In this document: one piece after another, positions 15,067-22,402 of the stretch
Numbering within the stretch: the stretch's first letter is position 1
Layout of the letters: each line of letters starts with the position of its first letter
Assembly: GCA_016928715.1 (NCBI GenBank)
Contig: JAFGKG010000157.1
Location: 1 to 42,708 of the forward strand
Source of the DNA: Chloroflexia bacterium
GTDB lineage: Bacteria; Chloroflexota; Chloroflexia; DTKN01
DNA: 42,708 bases
Reading direction: 5' to 3'
The notes under the pieces: generated by a model
Databases searched by the model: none
The model's input: only the letters and a program-made list of their open reading frames with translations
Told to the model about the DNA's origin: nothing
Translations under genes and position numbers: made by a program

Positions 15067-16309
15067 ACCCAAGACTCAAAAAAGTGACAAAACTGTGGGG
15101 CGTTTCAATCTTGAATTGGCCGCCGGGGAAGAGCTGCGCTTCGTATACCCCCGCCACTGGATTGTCTTTGCCCGCCGCACTTGGTGGCTGGCGCTGGTGC
15201 TGGGCCTGCTTCTGATCATCGGGCGTTGGTTGATCGCGCGCCTGATCGAGGACAGCGGCGAGGCACTGGCGCCCACTATCCTGCTGACGGCCATTCTGGC
15301 GGCGGCCTCGATCCTGCTGCTATTCTTTTATCTCGACTGGCGCAACGATGCCCTCATCTACACGAACCGGCGCCTGGTTCATGTCGAGCGGGTTGTGCTG
15401 ATTTTCAAGTCGCAGGAAGAGGTCACCCTGGACAAAGTGCAGGACGTCAACACTACCGTGCGCGGGCTGTTCGCCCAACTGCTGGGCTATGGCGACATCT
15501 ATATCGACACGGCGGCGCGGGGGACCGACATCCGCTTTGGCCCGATTGCCCGGCCGCGTGACGCCCAGCAGGAGGTGATGGCCACCGTGCGCGGCCTGCA
15601 AGCCAAGGCCAGCGCGAAACTGATGCAGCAGACCCTGCTGCACCGGATGGACCCCGATCGCTATCCGGAGCCCAGCCTGCCCCGGGCGACGGCGCCTGAG
15701 ATGCCGGTCCGCAGGCGTTGGCGCCTGCTGGAATGGATCTGGCCGCCCAATCCCCGCCGGGAGGGAGACGAGATTACCTGGTACAAGCACAACATCTTTT
15801 TACTGCAGCGCATGCTGGTGCCGACTTTGCTGCTGATCCTGGTCGCCGCCGGCGCCTTTTTCTTTCCCCCCTGGGCCGATGCCAGCGCTCTCTGGATTGG
15901 GTGGGGCCTGCTCCTGCTCCTGCTCGTCGGGGTCCTGGTGGTCAATTACCAACTCTGGCTGGGGGATATCTATGTCCTGCGCTCCGACATGCTGTTGGAT
16001 ATCAAGCGCACGCCTTTTGGTCTCTTTGGGGAGAGCCGCCGCGCGGGTGGCTTGGGGCGTATCCAAAACATCATGCTGGAGCAGCCGGGCTTTATGGCCA
16101 ACCTGTTCAATTTTGGCAACGTGCGCATCCAGACCGCCGGCCAGGAGGATTTTACCTTTAACCGGGTGCCCCGCCCGGAGGAGGTGCAGCGAGAAATCGA
16201 CCGCCGCCAGGCGCTCTATCGCCTGCGCCAGGAACAGCGCGAGCGCGAGGGCATTGCCGATTGGGTGGTGACCTTTTGGCAGATGACCCAGGAACCTCCG
16301 GAGCAGTAA
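15059..16309 (+). CDS. Duplicated bPH_2 domain membrane protein
   Basis: 416 residues starting at TTG 15059, which overlaps the end of the YraN gene; AGAGGG lies upstream. The architecture is a repeated unit of two membrane helices plus a bacterial PH (bPH_2) domain: helices about 41-62 and 68-93 followed by a PH domain (LIYTNRRLVHVERV, LDKVQDVNTTVRG), then helices about 250-268 and 275-297 followed by a second PH domain (IYVLRSDMLLDIKR, LGRIQNIMLEQPG). YdbS/YdbT-like proteins share this fold. The C-terminus is a charged helix. Role unknown; being just upstream of the dnaA region carries no clear functional meaning. Confidence 0.85.
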   Translation: MSEPKTQKSDKTVGRFNLELAAGEELRFVYPRHWIVFARRTWWLALVLGLLLIIGRWLIARLIEDSGEALAPTILLTAILAAASILLLFFYLDWRNDALIYTNRRLVHVERVVLIFKSQEEVTLDKVQDVNTTVRGLFAQLLGYGDIYIDTAARGTDIRFGPIARPRDAQQEVMATVRGLQAKASAKLMQQTLLHRMDPDRYPEPSLPRATAPEMPVRRRWRLLEWIWPPNPRREGDEITWYKHNIFLLQRMLVPTLLLILVAAGAFFFPPWADASALWIGWGLLLLLLVGVLVVNYQLWLGDIYVLRSDMLLDIKRTPFGLFGESRRAGGLGRIQNIMLEQPGFMANLFNFGNVRIQTAGQEDFTFNRVPRPEEVQREIDRRQALYRLRQEQREREGIADWVVTFWQMTQEPPEQ

Positions 16310-16375
16310 GCCGGCAAGTTGCTCTACAAATCGGGAGCCGGCTCTTGGCGGCAGCGGGCGTCCGAGTATGCACAT

Positions 16376-16543
16376 TTATCCACAGGCTGTCCACAGGTTA
16401 TTTCTTTCCTGCCAGAGTCGCCGTCCTGGAAAGGGTCCAAGCAGGCCTATAATTAGCGCTTTTTTGGCACGAGTTTTTTTCGGATAGTGCATGTGCCGGA
16501 CAACTCACATGCCCCCGGGGGGGGGCGATTGCTTTTGTCCACA
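16376..16543. other. DnaA-box cluster upstream of dnaA (possible oriC or autoregulation site)
   Basis: A consensus DnaA box TTATCCACA lies at 16376-16384, a near match CTGTCCACA at 16387-16395, and TTGTCCACA at 16535-16543, all in the same orientation. An A/T-rich stretch with T6 and T7 runs lies between them (about 16448-16490). The whole 424-bp gap between the bPH_2 gene and dnaA is non-coding. This could be the chromosomal origin or the self-regulatory region of dnaA; the number of boxes is small for a full oriC. Confidence 0.55.
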
Positions 16544-16636
16544 AAAAGCGATTCCGGGAGAGCGCTGTAGTAACCACAGTGCAGGGAACTGCCCCGGAAG
16601 GATAAGGAATCGTCATAGGAAAAGGGCCAAAAAGAC

Positions 16637-16665
16637 TTGCGCGTCCAGGGTAAACCTGATATGAT
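16637..16665 (+). promoter_or_regulatory. Promoter of dnaA
   Basis: TTGCGC (16637-16642), 17-bp spacer, TATGAT (16660-16665), about 70 bp upstream of the dnaA start and downstream of the DnaA boxes. Confidence 0.65.
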
Positions 16666-16733
16666 GTAAGGCACACACGCGCTCTTGATCGGTTGGGACC
16701 CTTGAAGGGGGCGACGACATTGAGGAGGATTCA

Positions 16734-18122
16734 TTGAACGCCAAACAGGTCTGGCAAGCAGTTCTGGGGGATTTGCAGTTGCGCCTCTCCCGCTCTGATT
16801 ACGAGACCTGGCTGCAGGGCACCTCGATTGTGGCCTTTGAGGACGGCCTGGTCGTCATTGGGACGCCGAACTCTTTTGCCAAGCAGTGGCTGGAGCGGCG
16901 GGCCGGTGATTTAATCCGCCGCACCCTTTCCAATGTGCTGGGTTATACCGTGCAGGTGCGCGTTGTCGTCATGGGGAACGGCGCCAATGGCGCCCTGGGA
17001 TTGAGCAGCCGCAAGAGGACGCGCTCTGGGGGCAGTGCTTCCCCGGCCCAGGCCGAGGGCGGCCCCAAGCAGCTCAGTTTGCCCACCCCTCTGCCGGGCG
17101 GTCTTAATCCGCGCTATACCTTTTCCACTTATGTGGTCGGCAGCAGCAACCGCATGGCCCACGCTGCCGCGATGGCCGTGGCGGAGAACCCCGCCCACGC
17201 CTATAATCCCCTCTTTATCTACGGTGGGGTCGGGTTGGGCAAAACCCACCTGCTGCACGCGGTGGGGCACTATGCCCGCGAGCAGAATCCAAACCTGCAG
17301 CTGCTCTACGTTTCCTCGGAAACCTTTACCAACGAGCTCATCCAATCCATCCGCCACCAGGAAACCGAGCAATTTCGCCAGCGCTATCGACACAATGACA
17401 TCCTGCTCATCGACGACATCCAGTTCATCGCCGGCAAGGAGAGCACCCAGGAGGAATTTTTCCACACCTTTAATTCCCTGCACGCCGCCTACAAGCAGGT
17501 CGTGATCACCAGCGACCGTCCCCCCAAGGCGATCCTGACCCTGGAGGAGCGCCTGCGCTCTCGTTTTGAGGGCGGCTTGATCGTGGATATTCAGCCCCCC
17601 GATTGGGAAATCCGTCTGGCGATCCTGCGCGCCCGGGCCGAGGAGCAGGGTCGCGTTCTGCCCGACGCCGTGGTCGAGTTCCTGGCGCAGCGGGTGCAGA
17701 GCAATATCCGCGAATTGGTCGGTTCCCTCAATCGTGTGGTCGCCTATGCCGAGCTGAATGGCCTGCCCCTGACGGCGGATCTGGCCCACGAGGCCATGGA
17801 CGACATTTTCCTGGACGGCCACCGGCGTGATCTGAGCATTCTGCAGATTCTGGAGGCGGTGGCCCAGTTCTATAATCTAAGCCTGGAGGATCTGCGGGGC
17901 AAGAGCCGCAGCAAGTCGGTGACGGGGCCCCGCCAGGTCGCGATGCACCTGATCCGTGAGGAAACCGATACCTCCCTGGCCGAAATTGGCAATGAGCTTG
18001 GCGGCCGCGATCACACCACCGTGCTCTATGGCTGCGACAAGATCTCCCGCGAGATCGAGGTGGATGCCCGACTGCGAAGAGAGATCCTGTCCCTACGGGA
18101 AAAGCTGCACAACGGCGTGTAG
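16734..18122 (+). CDS. dnaA: Chromosomal replication initiator DnaA
   Basis: 462 residues with the full domain order: domain I (1-85, WLQGTSIVAFEDG), a short variable linker, the AAA+ domain with Walker A GGVGLGKTH (about 164-172) and Walker B LLIDDIQF (about 223-230), and the C-terminal DNA-binding domain IV with signature GGRDHTTVLYGCDKI (about 423-437). It binds DnaA boxes and opens the origin. The start is TTG 16734, with GAGGAGG 5 nt upstream; a TTG start would keep expression low. The gene stands alone: dnaN, recF and rpmH are not next to it. Confidence 0.97.
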   Translation: MNAKQVWQAVLGDLQLRLSRSDYETWLQGTSIVAFEDGLVVIGTPNSFAKQWLERRAGDLIRRTLSNVLGYTVQVRVVVMGNGANGALGLSSRKRTRSGGSASPAQAEGGPKQLSLPTPLPGGLNPRYTFSTYVVGSSNRMAHAAAMAVAENPAHAYNPLFIYGGVGLGKTHLLHAVGHYAREQNPNLQLLYVSSETFTNELIQSIRHQETEQFRQRYRHNDILLIDDIQFIAGKESTQEEFFHTFNSLHAAYKQVVITSDRPPKAILTLEERLRSRFEGGLIVDIQPPDWEIRLAILRARAEEQGRVLPDAVVEFLAQRVQSNIRELVGSLNRVVAYAELNGLPLTADLAHEAMDDIFLDGHRRDLSILQILEAVAQFYNLSLEDLRGKSRSKSVTGPRQVAMHLIREETDTSLAEIGNELGGRDHTTVLYGCDKISREIEVDARLRREILSLREKLHNGV

Positions 18123-18149
18123 CGTCCCTGTCACATACCGGCCCTTGGC

Positions 18150-18258
18150 ACCTTAGCACCGAAATTCTTGCCCCAAAAAACAAGGATTTCAACCACAAAG
18201 GACACGAGCTTTTCCCCCTTTGTTTCCTTTGTGGTTTTTTTGTTTCGGCTCGGCCGGC
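18150..18258. repeat. Dispersed repeat, copy 1
   Basis: The segment from ACCTTAGCACCGAAATTCTTG onward closely matches 28120-28252. Shared blocks include AAAAAACAAGGATTTCAACCAC and a 3' arm with CCTTTGTGGTT. Internal arms AACCACAAAGGA and TCCTTTGTGGTT form a hairpin. It follows dnaA directly and has no coding potential. Confidence 0.75.
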
Positions 18259-18272
18259 TTGGGACCTGTAAA

Positions 18273-18411
18273 AGAATAACCTCCCGGTTTTGCGGCCTGT
18301 CCTCCGTCACCGGCTAAAGCCTCGACTCCAAAAGAAACCCGTAAAAGGTCTCAAATTCCCGGACCGGAGTCAAGGCTTTAGCCGGTCAAAACAAAACCGG
18401 GATGTTATTCC
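18273..18411. repeat. 139-bp imperfect palindrome between dnaA and the lipoprotein gene
   Basis: The outer arms read AGAATAACCTCCCGG on the left and its near reverse complement at about 18397-18411. Inner arms ACCGGCTAAAGCC.CGACTCC and GGAGTCAAGGCTTTAGCCGGT are also inverted. Not coding. Together with the repeat before it, it fills the gap after dnaA; it could act as a bidirectional transcription barrier between the convergent genes. Confidence 0.7.
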
Positions 18412-18422
18412 TTGCCGCTTCC

Positions 18423-19709
18423 TTAGGGTTCGATCCGCTGCAGGCCCGCTCCATCGGGGCCGGCCCGGAACAACTCGCCGGCGCTCGTGACAAAGAGCTG
18501 ATCCTGCCACCAATAGAGTCCCTCCGCCCCTACCCCCTCCAGTGGGCCCAATGACTGTGAGCGGATCTGCACGCCGGCCTCGAGTTGGTAGAGGAGTTGC
18601 CGCTGCCGGTCCGCATAAACGGCCGCGCGTCCCTGCGGGGACCAGCCCAGCACGGAGAACGAGGAGCCGCTGGCGATCTCTTGTCGGCCGCTGCCGTCGG
18701 CGCCGCTGAGCACCACGCGCTCCAGGTCCTCTATGTAGAGCAACTGGCTCCCGTCGGGGGACCAGGACAGGCCGTTGGGCGACCAGCTAAAGGCGCTGCC
18801 CTGGACTTGCCCCAGTGGTTCGGCCGTGGAACTCTCTACGTCCAGGCGCCAGAGGGTAAAGGCCGTGCTTTCCAGTGGGTCGGCCGGCCCGATGGCCACG
18901 TGGGCCTGCTGGCCATCTGGCAGCCAGCGCGGCTCGGGCAGCCAGGCATACTCGCTGTAGGTGCCGACGGCGCGGAATTCGAGCAGGATATTCACTTCCA
19001 GGGTGGCCAGCGAAAGCGCCTCAATGCGCGTGGGCCGGTTTAGCAGCAGCCAGTCCCCCCGTGGGCTGAGCGCAAAGCGGGCCATGTGTCCCTCCCCGGC
19101 GTATAGGCGGCGCAGTTGGCCGCCGGGCAGTTCGATCAGCCAGAGGTCGTCCAGGGGCTCGACGCCGCCGGGGCCCAGGGCGGAAAAGTCGACCATGCTG
19201 TTAAAGAGCAGCGTCTGGCTGTCGGGCAGCCAGACCACCCGGTCGGGCTGGCGGGGCAGCTCGTCGGCTCCGTCGTCGTTCAACGGAAAGGCCGGCAGCG
19301 CCGAGACGTCCAGGGCCTGCTCCTGCCCGCTGGCCAGCTCCAGCACCCACAGGCTGAGGGGGCGGGGCAGCAGTTCCGTGGGTGCTTCCTCGCGCCGAAA
19401 GAGCAGCCGGCGGCCGTCCGGCGAGAGCAACGGTTGGCAGGAGCGGCCATCCTCGACCAGGAGGCGGTGGTCGCTGCCGTCGTAGAGCCAGATGTCGCCG
19501 TCGAGTTCATAGACCAGCGCTTCCGCTTCCGGCGGCCGGGTGGGGTTGGCCGTCGGCGCCGGCGCGGTGGGCCGCACGGTGGGTACGATCGTGGCGGGCG
19601 CCGTGGTGGGCGCGGTGGTCGAGGGCGCCGGCCCGCAGCCCCAGAGCAGGAGCAGCGTGCCCAGCAGTAGGCCCACGCCGGCCAGTCTGGAAAAGGAATG
19701 ACGCTTCAT
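18423..19709 (-). CDS. Lipoprotein with TolB/DPP-IV-like beta-propeller
   Basis: Start ATG 19709 is preceded by GGGGAGGT and gives 428 residues. A signal peptide with lipobox LLLLWGC places the lipidated Cys at residue 25. A Thr/Pro/Ala-rich linker of about 35 residues follows, then repeated WD40/PD40-like blades (LSPDGRRLLFRRE, VWLPDSQTLLF, LSWSPDGSQLLY, LGWSPQGRAAVY). Such proteins are exported and anchored on the outer face of the cytoplasmic membrane; binding partner unknown. The gene is convergent with dnaA. No clear promoter was found because a repeat occupies the upstream gap. Confidence 0.85.
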   Translation of the reverse strand: MKRHSFSRLAGVGLLLGTLLLLWGCGPAPSTTAPTTAPATIVPTVRPTAPAPTANPTRPPEAEALVYELDGDIWLYDGSDHRLLVEDGRSCQPLLSPDGRRLLFRREEAPTELLPRPLSLWVLELASGQEQALDVSALPAFPLNDDGADELPRQPDRVVWLPDSQTLLFNSMVDFSALGPGGVEPLDDLWLIELPGGQLRRLYAGEGHMARFALSPRGDWLLLNRPTRIEALSLATLEVNILLEFRAVGTYSEYAWLPEPRWLPDGQQAHVAIGPADPLESTAFTLWRLDVESSTAEPLGQVQGSAFSWSPNGLSWSPDGSQLLYIEDLERVVLSGADGSGRQEIASGSSFSVLGWSPQGRAAVYADRQRQLLYQLEAGVQIRSQSLGPLEGVGAEGLYWWQDQLFVTSAGELFRAGPDGAGLQRIEP

Positions 19710-19782
19710 GGTGGACCTCCCCTGCGCAAATGCGACGACAAAGAATCCCCTGGAGATCAAAAAGAGGCGGCTTATTTTCCGA

Positions 19783-19827
19783 GAGATTCTTCACTTCGCC
19801 GCCTGCGGCGGCTCGTTCAGAATGACA
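19783..19827. repeat. Short dispersed repeat (single arm)
   Basis: GAGATTCTTC...CGCCGCCTGCGGCGG...CAGAATGACA is nearly the reverse complement of the left arm of the palindrome at 21838-21967 (AGCCGCCGCAGGCGGCGAAG is shared). It lies between the lipoprotein and mvhD-like genes. No gene is seen in 19710-19855. Confidence 0.7.
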
Positions 19828-19855
19828 GGTGCTGCATCACTTGTCTGACACTGTA

Positions 19856-20296
19856 CTAGGACGGCTCGCTGACCGCCTGCGCTTTCCGCAGCGGACTGGG
19901 TCCCAGGGCGCGGATCTGCTCGGTCAGCTCGCGGGCAATTTCGGCGAAACGGGGCCCATCGGCGGACGAGAGGGTGTAAAAGGCCACCCGCTCCGGCTGC
20001 AGGCCGATCTCTTGGAGGATCTTTTGGGTGTACTCGACGCGCTTTTTGGCTCGGAAATTACCTTCCAGGTAATGGCAGGTGCCCTCCAGTCAGCCGGCGA
20101 CAAAGACGCCGTCCGCGCCTCGTTCGAGCGCGCGCAGCAGGTGCAGTACGTCAATACGGCCGGAGCAGGGCAATTCGATGATCTTGACGTTGACCGGGTA
20201 GCCCAGCCGCATCGCCCCGGCCAGGTCCGCCGCCGCGTAGGCGCAGTAATGACAGCAGAAACCAACGATTTCGGGCTCGAACTGCCTCTCAGCCAT
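19856..20296 (-). CDS. mvhD: MvhD-type hydrogenase iron-sulfur subunit with in-frame TGA (selenocysteine)
   Basis: Start ATG 20296 follows GGAGGAGGAA; reading through TGA at 20092-20090 gives 146 residues ending at TAG 19856-19858, normal for the family. The N-terminus has the Cys cluster GFCCHYCAY (C14, C15, C18), then ELPCSGRID (C44). GADGVFVAG-[TGA]-LEGTCHYLEGN follows, with TGA at residue 69 where relatives carry Cys or Sec. Sec-containing MvhD/VhuD proteins are known in methanogens and some bacteria, so this is probably a real selenoprotein; a truncated 68-residue product is the alternative. MvhD relays electrons between a hydrogenase or other donor and heterodisulfide-reductase-like HdrA via a [2Fe-2S] cluster. 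No Hdr or hydrogenase gene is in the window. It is divergent from the flavodiiron gene. Confidence 0.85.
20057..20092 (-). promoter_or_regulatory. Candidate bacterial SECIS element in the mvhD-like gene
   Basis: On the minus strand a perfect 6-bp stem (ATTACC 20073-20068 with GGTAAT 20062-20057) encloses a TGGAA loop. The loop starts 22 nt after the TGA (20092-20090), with G at the second loop position, meeting the bacterial SECIS rules. The stem uses codons GGT and AAT, where GGC and AAC are favoured. Confidence 0.7.
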
Positions 20297-20417
20297 TTCC
20301 TCCTCCATACAAATCCTATCCGCAGCCGATAATTGCCTTGCCGATCTCTGGGCCATCCACAGCTCCTTGAGGAGATGACGAGTTCGTCTGTACTTGCTGC
20401 TTCAATCGTTCAACAAG

Positions 20418-20446
20418 ATTCTACCACAGAGACGGGGGCAGGTCAA
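20418..20446 (-). promoter_or_regulatory. Promoter of the mvhD-like gene
   Basis: Minus-strand TTGACC (20441-20446) and TAGAAT (20418-20423), 17-bp spacer, about 120 bp upstream of ATG 20296. Its -35 box lies 20 bp from the -35 box of the divergent flavodiiron promoter. Confidence 0.72.
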
Positions 20447-20466
20447 GGATTAAAGATGGGCGGCAC

Positions 20467-20495
20467 TTGACAGCGCCTTTGTATAAGTATATAGT
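20467..20495 (+). promoter_or_regulatory. Promoter of the flavodiiron protein gene
   Basis: TTGACA (20467-20472), 17-bp spacer, TATAGT (20490-20495), about 70 bp before the start codon. A shared regulator site could fit in the short space between the two divergent promoters. Confidence 0.75.
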
Positions 20496-20564
20496 GTGAT
20501 CGGGAGGGACAAACGCCGGCCCAAATGCTCCACCCATGGGCCCAACATATATCTAGGAGGAAAG

Positions 20565-21776
20565 ATGTCAGCTATTGCCATCAAGCCGGACATTTACTGG
20601 GTCGGTGTCAATGATCGCACCAGCGATCTTTTCGAGGGCCTTTGGCCCATCACCCAGGAGGGGGTTTCTTATAACGCCTACCTGGTGCGCGACGAACGCC
20701 AGGCCATCATCGACCTGTCCAAGGCGATCAAGGGGGACCAGTTCTTTGAACAGGTGGCCGCGGTCACCGATCTGTCCGCCCTGGACTATATCGTCATCAA
20801 CCACATGGAACCGGACCATTCGGGTGTGCTGCGGACCCTGCTGCGCATCGCGCCCCAGGTCGAGATCCTGGGTTCGGAGAAAACCAAGGCTATGCTCGAG
20901 TCCTTCTATGGCGTCACCGAAAACGTCCGGGTGGTCGAGGATGGCGAGACCCTCTCCCTGGGCCAGCATACGCTGCAGTTCTTTTCCACCCCCTTTGTGC
21001 ACTGGCCCGAAACCATGATGACCTACGAGACCAGCCGGCGCATCCTCTTTGCCTGCGATGCCTTTGGCAGCTACGGGGCCCTGCGCGGGGCCATTTTTGA
21101 CGACGACTGCGCAGACCTGGATTTCTACGAGCAGGAGGCGCTGCGCTATTACGCCAACATTGTGGCCAAGTTCAGCCGCATGGTGCTGCGCGCCATCGAC
21201 AAGCTGGCCGACCTGCCCGTCGACATGATCGCCCCCTCCCACGGCCTGATCTGGCGCCGGAACCCCGAACGCATCGTCGAGCTGTACCGCCGCTGGGCCG
21301 AGTACGCCACCGGTCCCACGGAGCCGGGGATTACACTGCTCTATGCTTCGATGTACGGCAATACCGAAAAGATGATGAACACCGTCGCCCAGGGGATCTC
21401 GAGCGAGGGCCTGCCCCTAGACATCTTTGACGTGCACCATACCCACGTCAGCTACATCCTGTCCTCGCTGTGGACCAAGGCCGGGGTGATGATCGGCGCG
21501 CCCACCTACGAGGGCGGGCTGTTCCCTTACGTCGTCCATGTGCTTGATATGGCCAAGCGCAAGGGCGTGCGGGGCAAACTGCTGGGCTATTTCGGCAGCT
21601 ATGGCTGGAGCGGCGGCGCCCAGCGCGAGTTGGGCCAGTGGGTCGAGGATCTCAAGTGGGAGTCGGGCCCTGTGCTGGACTTTGTGGGGGCGCCTACCCA
21701 GGCCGAGCTGGAGCAGGGAGAGGCCTTTGGGGCCGCCTTTGCCCGGTCCGTGCGAGAGAGGCTGGAACAGCGCTAG
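20565..21776 (+). CDS. fprA: FprA-type flavodiiron protein
   Basis: 403 residues; ATG 20565 with AGGAGG 4 nt upstream. The N-terminal metallo-beta-lactamase-like domain carries the diiron motif NHMEPDHSG (about residues 80-88). Further ligand regions are FVHWPETMMTYE and the APSHGLIWR segment. From about residue 255 a flavodoxin domain begins (LLYASMYGNTEKMM) and binds FMN. Flavodiiron proteins reduce O2 to water or NO to N2O; electron donors include rubredoxin, F420H2 or other carriers. Divergent placement next to an MvhD-like electron carrier suggests a shared redox or oxygen-protection role (inference). Confidence 0.93.
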   Translation: MSAIAIKPDIYWVGVNDRTSDLFEGLWPITQEGVSYNAYLVRDERQAIIDLSKAIKGDQFFEQVAAVTDLSALDYIVINHMEPDHSGVLRTLLRIAPQVEILGSEKTKAMLESFYGVTENVRVVEDGETLSLGQHTLQFFSTPFVHWPETMMTYETSRRILFACDAFGSYGALRGAIFDDDCADLDFYEQEALRYYANIVAKFSRMVLRAIDKLADLPVDMIAPSHGLIWRRNPERIVELYRRWAEYATGPTEPGITLLYASMYGNTEKMMNTVAQGISSEGLPLDIFDVHHTHVSYILSSLWTKAGVMIGAPTYEGGLFPYVVHVLDMAKRKGVRGKLLGYFGSYGWSGGAQRELGQWVEDLKWESGPVLDFVGAPTQAELEQGEAFGAAFARSVRERLEQR

Positions 21777-21837
21777 GACCGTTTCAAAATTGCTCAGCAA
21801 GACCCATACTGATAATGCAACCGCGCTAAATTGTAAC

Positions 21838-21967
21838 TGTCATTCTGAGCGAGCCGCCGCAGGCGGCGAAGCGAAGAATCTCCTGGGCTAAAACCGGCAT
21901 CTTTTTGCGGCCCGGGAGATTCTTCGTCGTCGCAGTTGCTGCGCAACTGCTCCTCCTCAGAATGACA
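21838..21967. repeat. 130-bp palindromic repeat (MITE-like)
   Basis: The ends are perfect inverted repeats: TGTCATTCTGAG at the left and CTCAGAATGACA at the right (21956-21967). Inner arms GAAGAATCTCC.GGGC and GCCCGGGAGATTCTTC are also inverted. One arm recurs at 19783-19827 in the opposite direction, so copies flank the mvhD-fprA pair. Non-coding. Nothing else is recognised from 21777 to 22038. Confidence 0.75.
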
Positions 21968-22038
21968 ATGTGACGTCCCCAAATACCAGGGGCCTGGCTA
22001 GTGTACTTTGAAACAGCCCTGGAATAACGCGCGAGAAT

Positions 22039-22067
22039 TTGACAAATCCCCTTTCATCTGTTATAAT
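22039..22067 (+). promoter_or_regulatory. Consensus sigma70 promoter of the ABC-2 exporter leader
   Basis: Exact consensus TTGACA (22039-22044), 17-bp spacer, TATAAT (22062-22067). It is followed by AGGGG, as at two other promoters in this window (33359-33368 and, on the minus strand, 42526). Confidence 0.85.
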
Positions 22068-22101
22068 AGGGGATAATGGCAATTCGCTCATGAGGTGTTC
22101 G

Positions 22102-22221
22102 ATGCAAACAGTAGGCGCACTCGACAACATCCAAATCCAGCGCCCCCGAGTCCGGCGGCGCGAGCCGGCCTTTCAGCCGGCGCAATCTAGTTGCCGTAGT
22201 GTGCCCATGAGCGGAGGATAA
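22102..22221 (+). CDS. Possible 39-residue leader peptide
   Basis: ATG 22102 is preceded by GAGGTG at a 5-nt spacing and reads 39 codons to TAA 22219-22221. The product is Arg/Pro/Gln-rich (RPRVRRREPAF) with no recognised family. It lies about 35 bp after a consensus promoter and just before a strong hairpin with a T run, the arrangement of a transcriptional attenuator. A GCCGGC...GCCGGC repeat lies inside. It may be a real leader ORF or chance; GGAGGATAA after it is not followed by a near start. Confidence 0.4.
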   Translation: MQTVGALDNIQIQRPRVRRREPAFQPAQSSCRSVPMSGG

Positions 22222-22242
22222 CAAGGTCCGTCCAGCAAAATT

Positions 22243-22287
22243 AAAAGCCGTGGGCCTGCGGCAAAGCGAAATGGCCCACGGCTTTTT
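22243..22287 (+). terminator. Strong hairpin with T run in the ABC-2 leader (attenuator-like)
   Basis: A perfect 14-bp stem (22243-22256 AAAAGCCGTGGGCC with 22273-22286) with a 16-nt loop ends in TTTTT. It lies between the consensus promoter and the ATPase start at 22403, so it either ends a short leader RNA or works as an attenuator for the exporter genes. Confidence 0.7.
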
Positions 22288-22402
22288 GTATGTCCGGCGA
22301 GATTCAGAGCAGGCCGTGGACCGTGATGGCGGTTCGACGGCCTTTTTGTGTGGCCGGCCCGGCTGGGACGGACGGGACCGTCGGCGAAAAGAGGAGGGAA
22401 AG

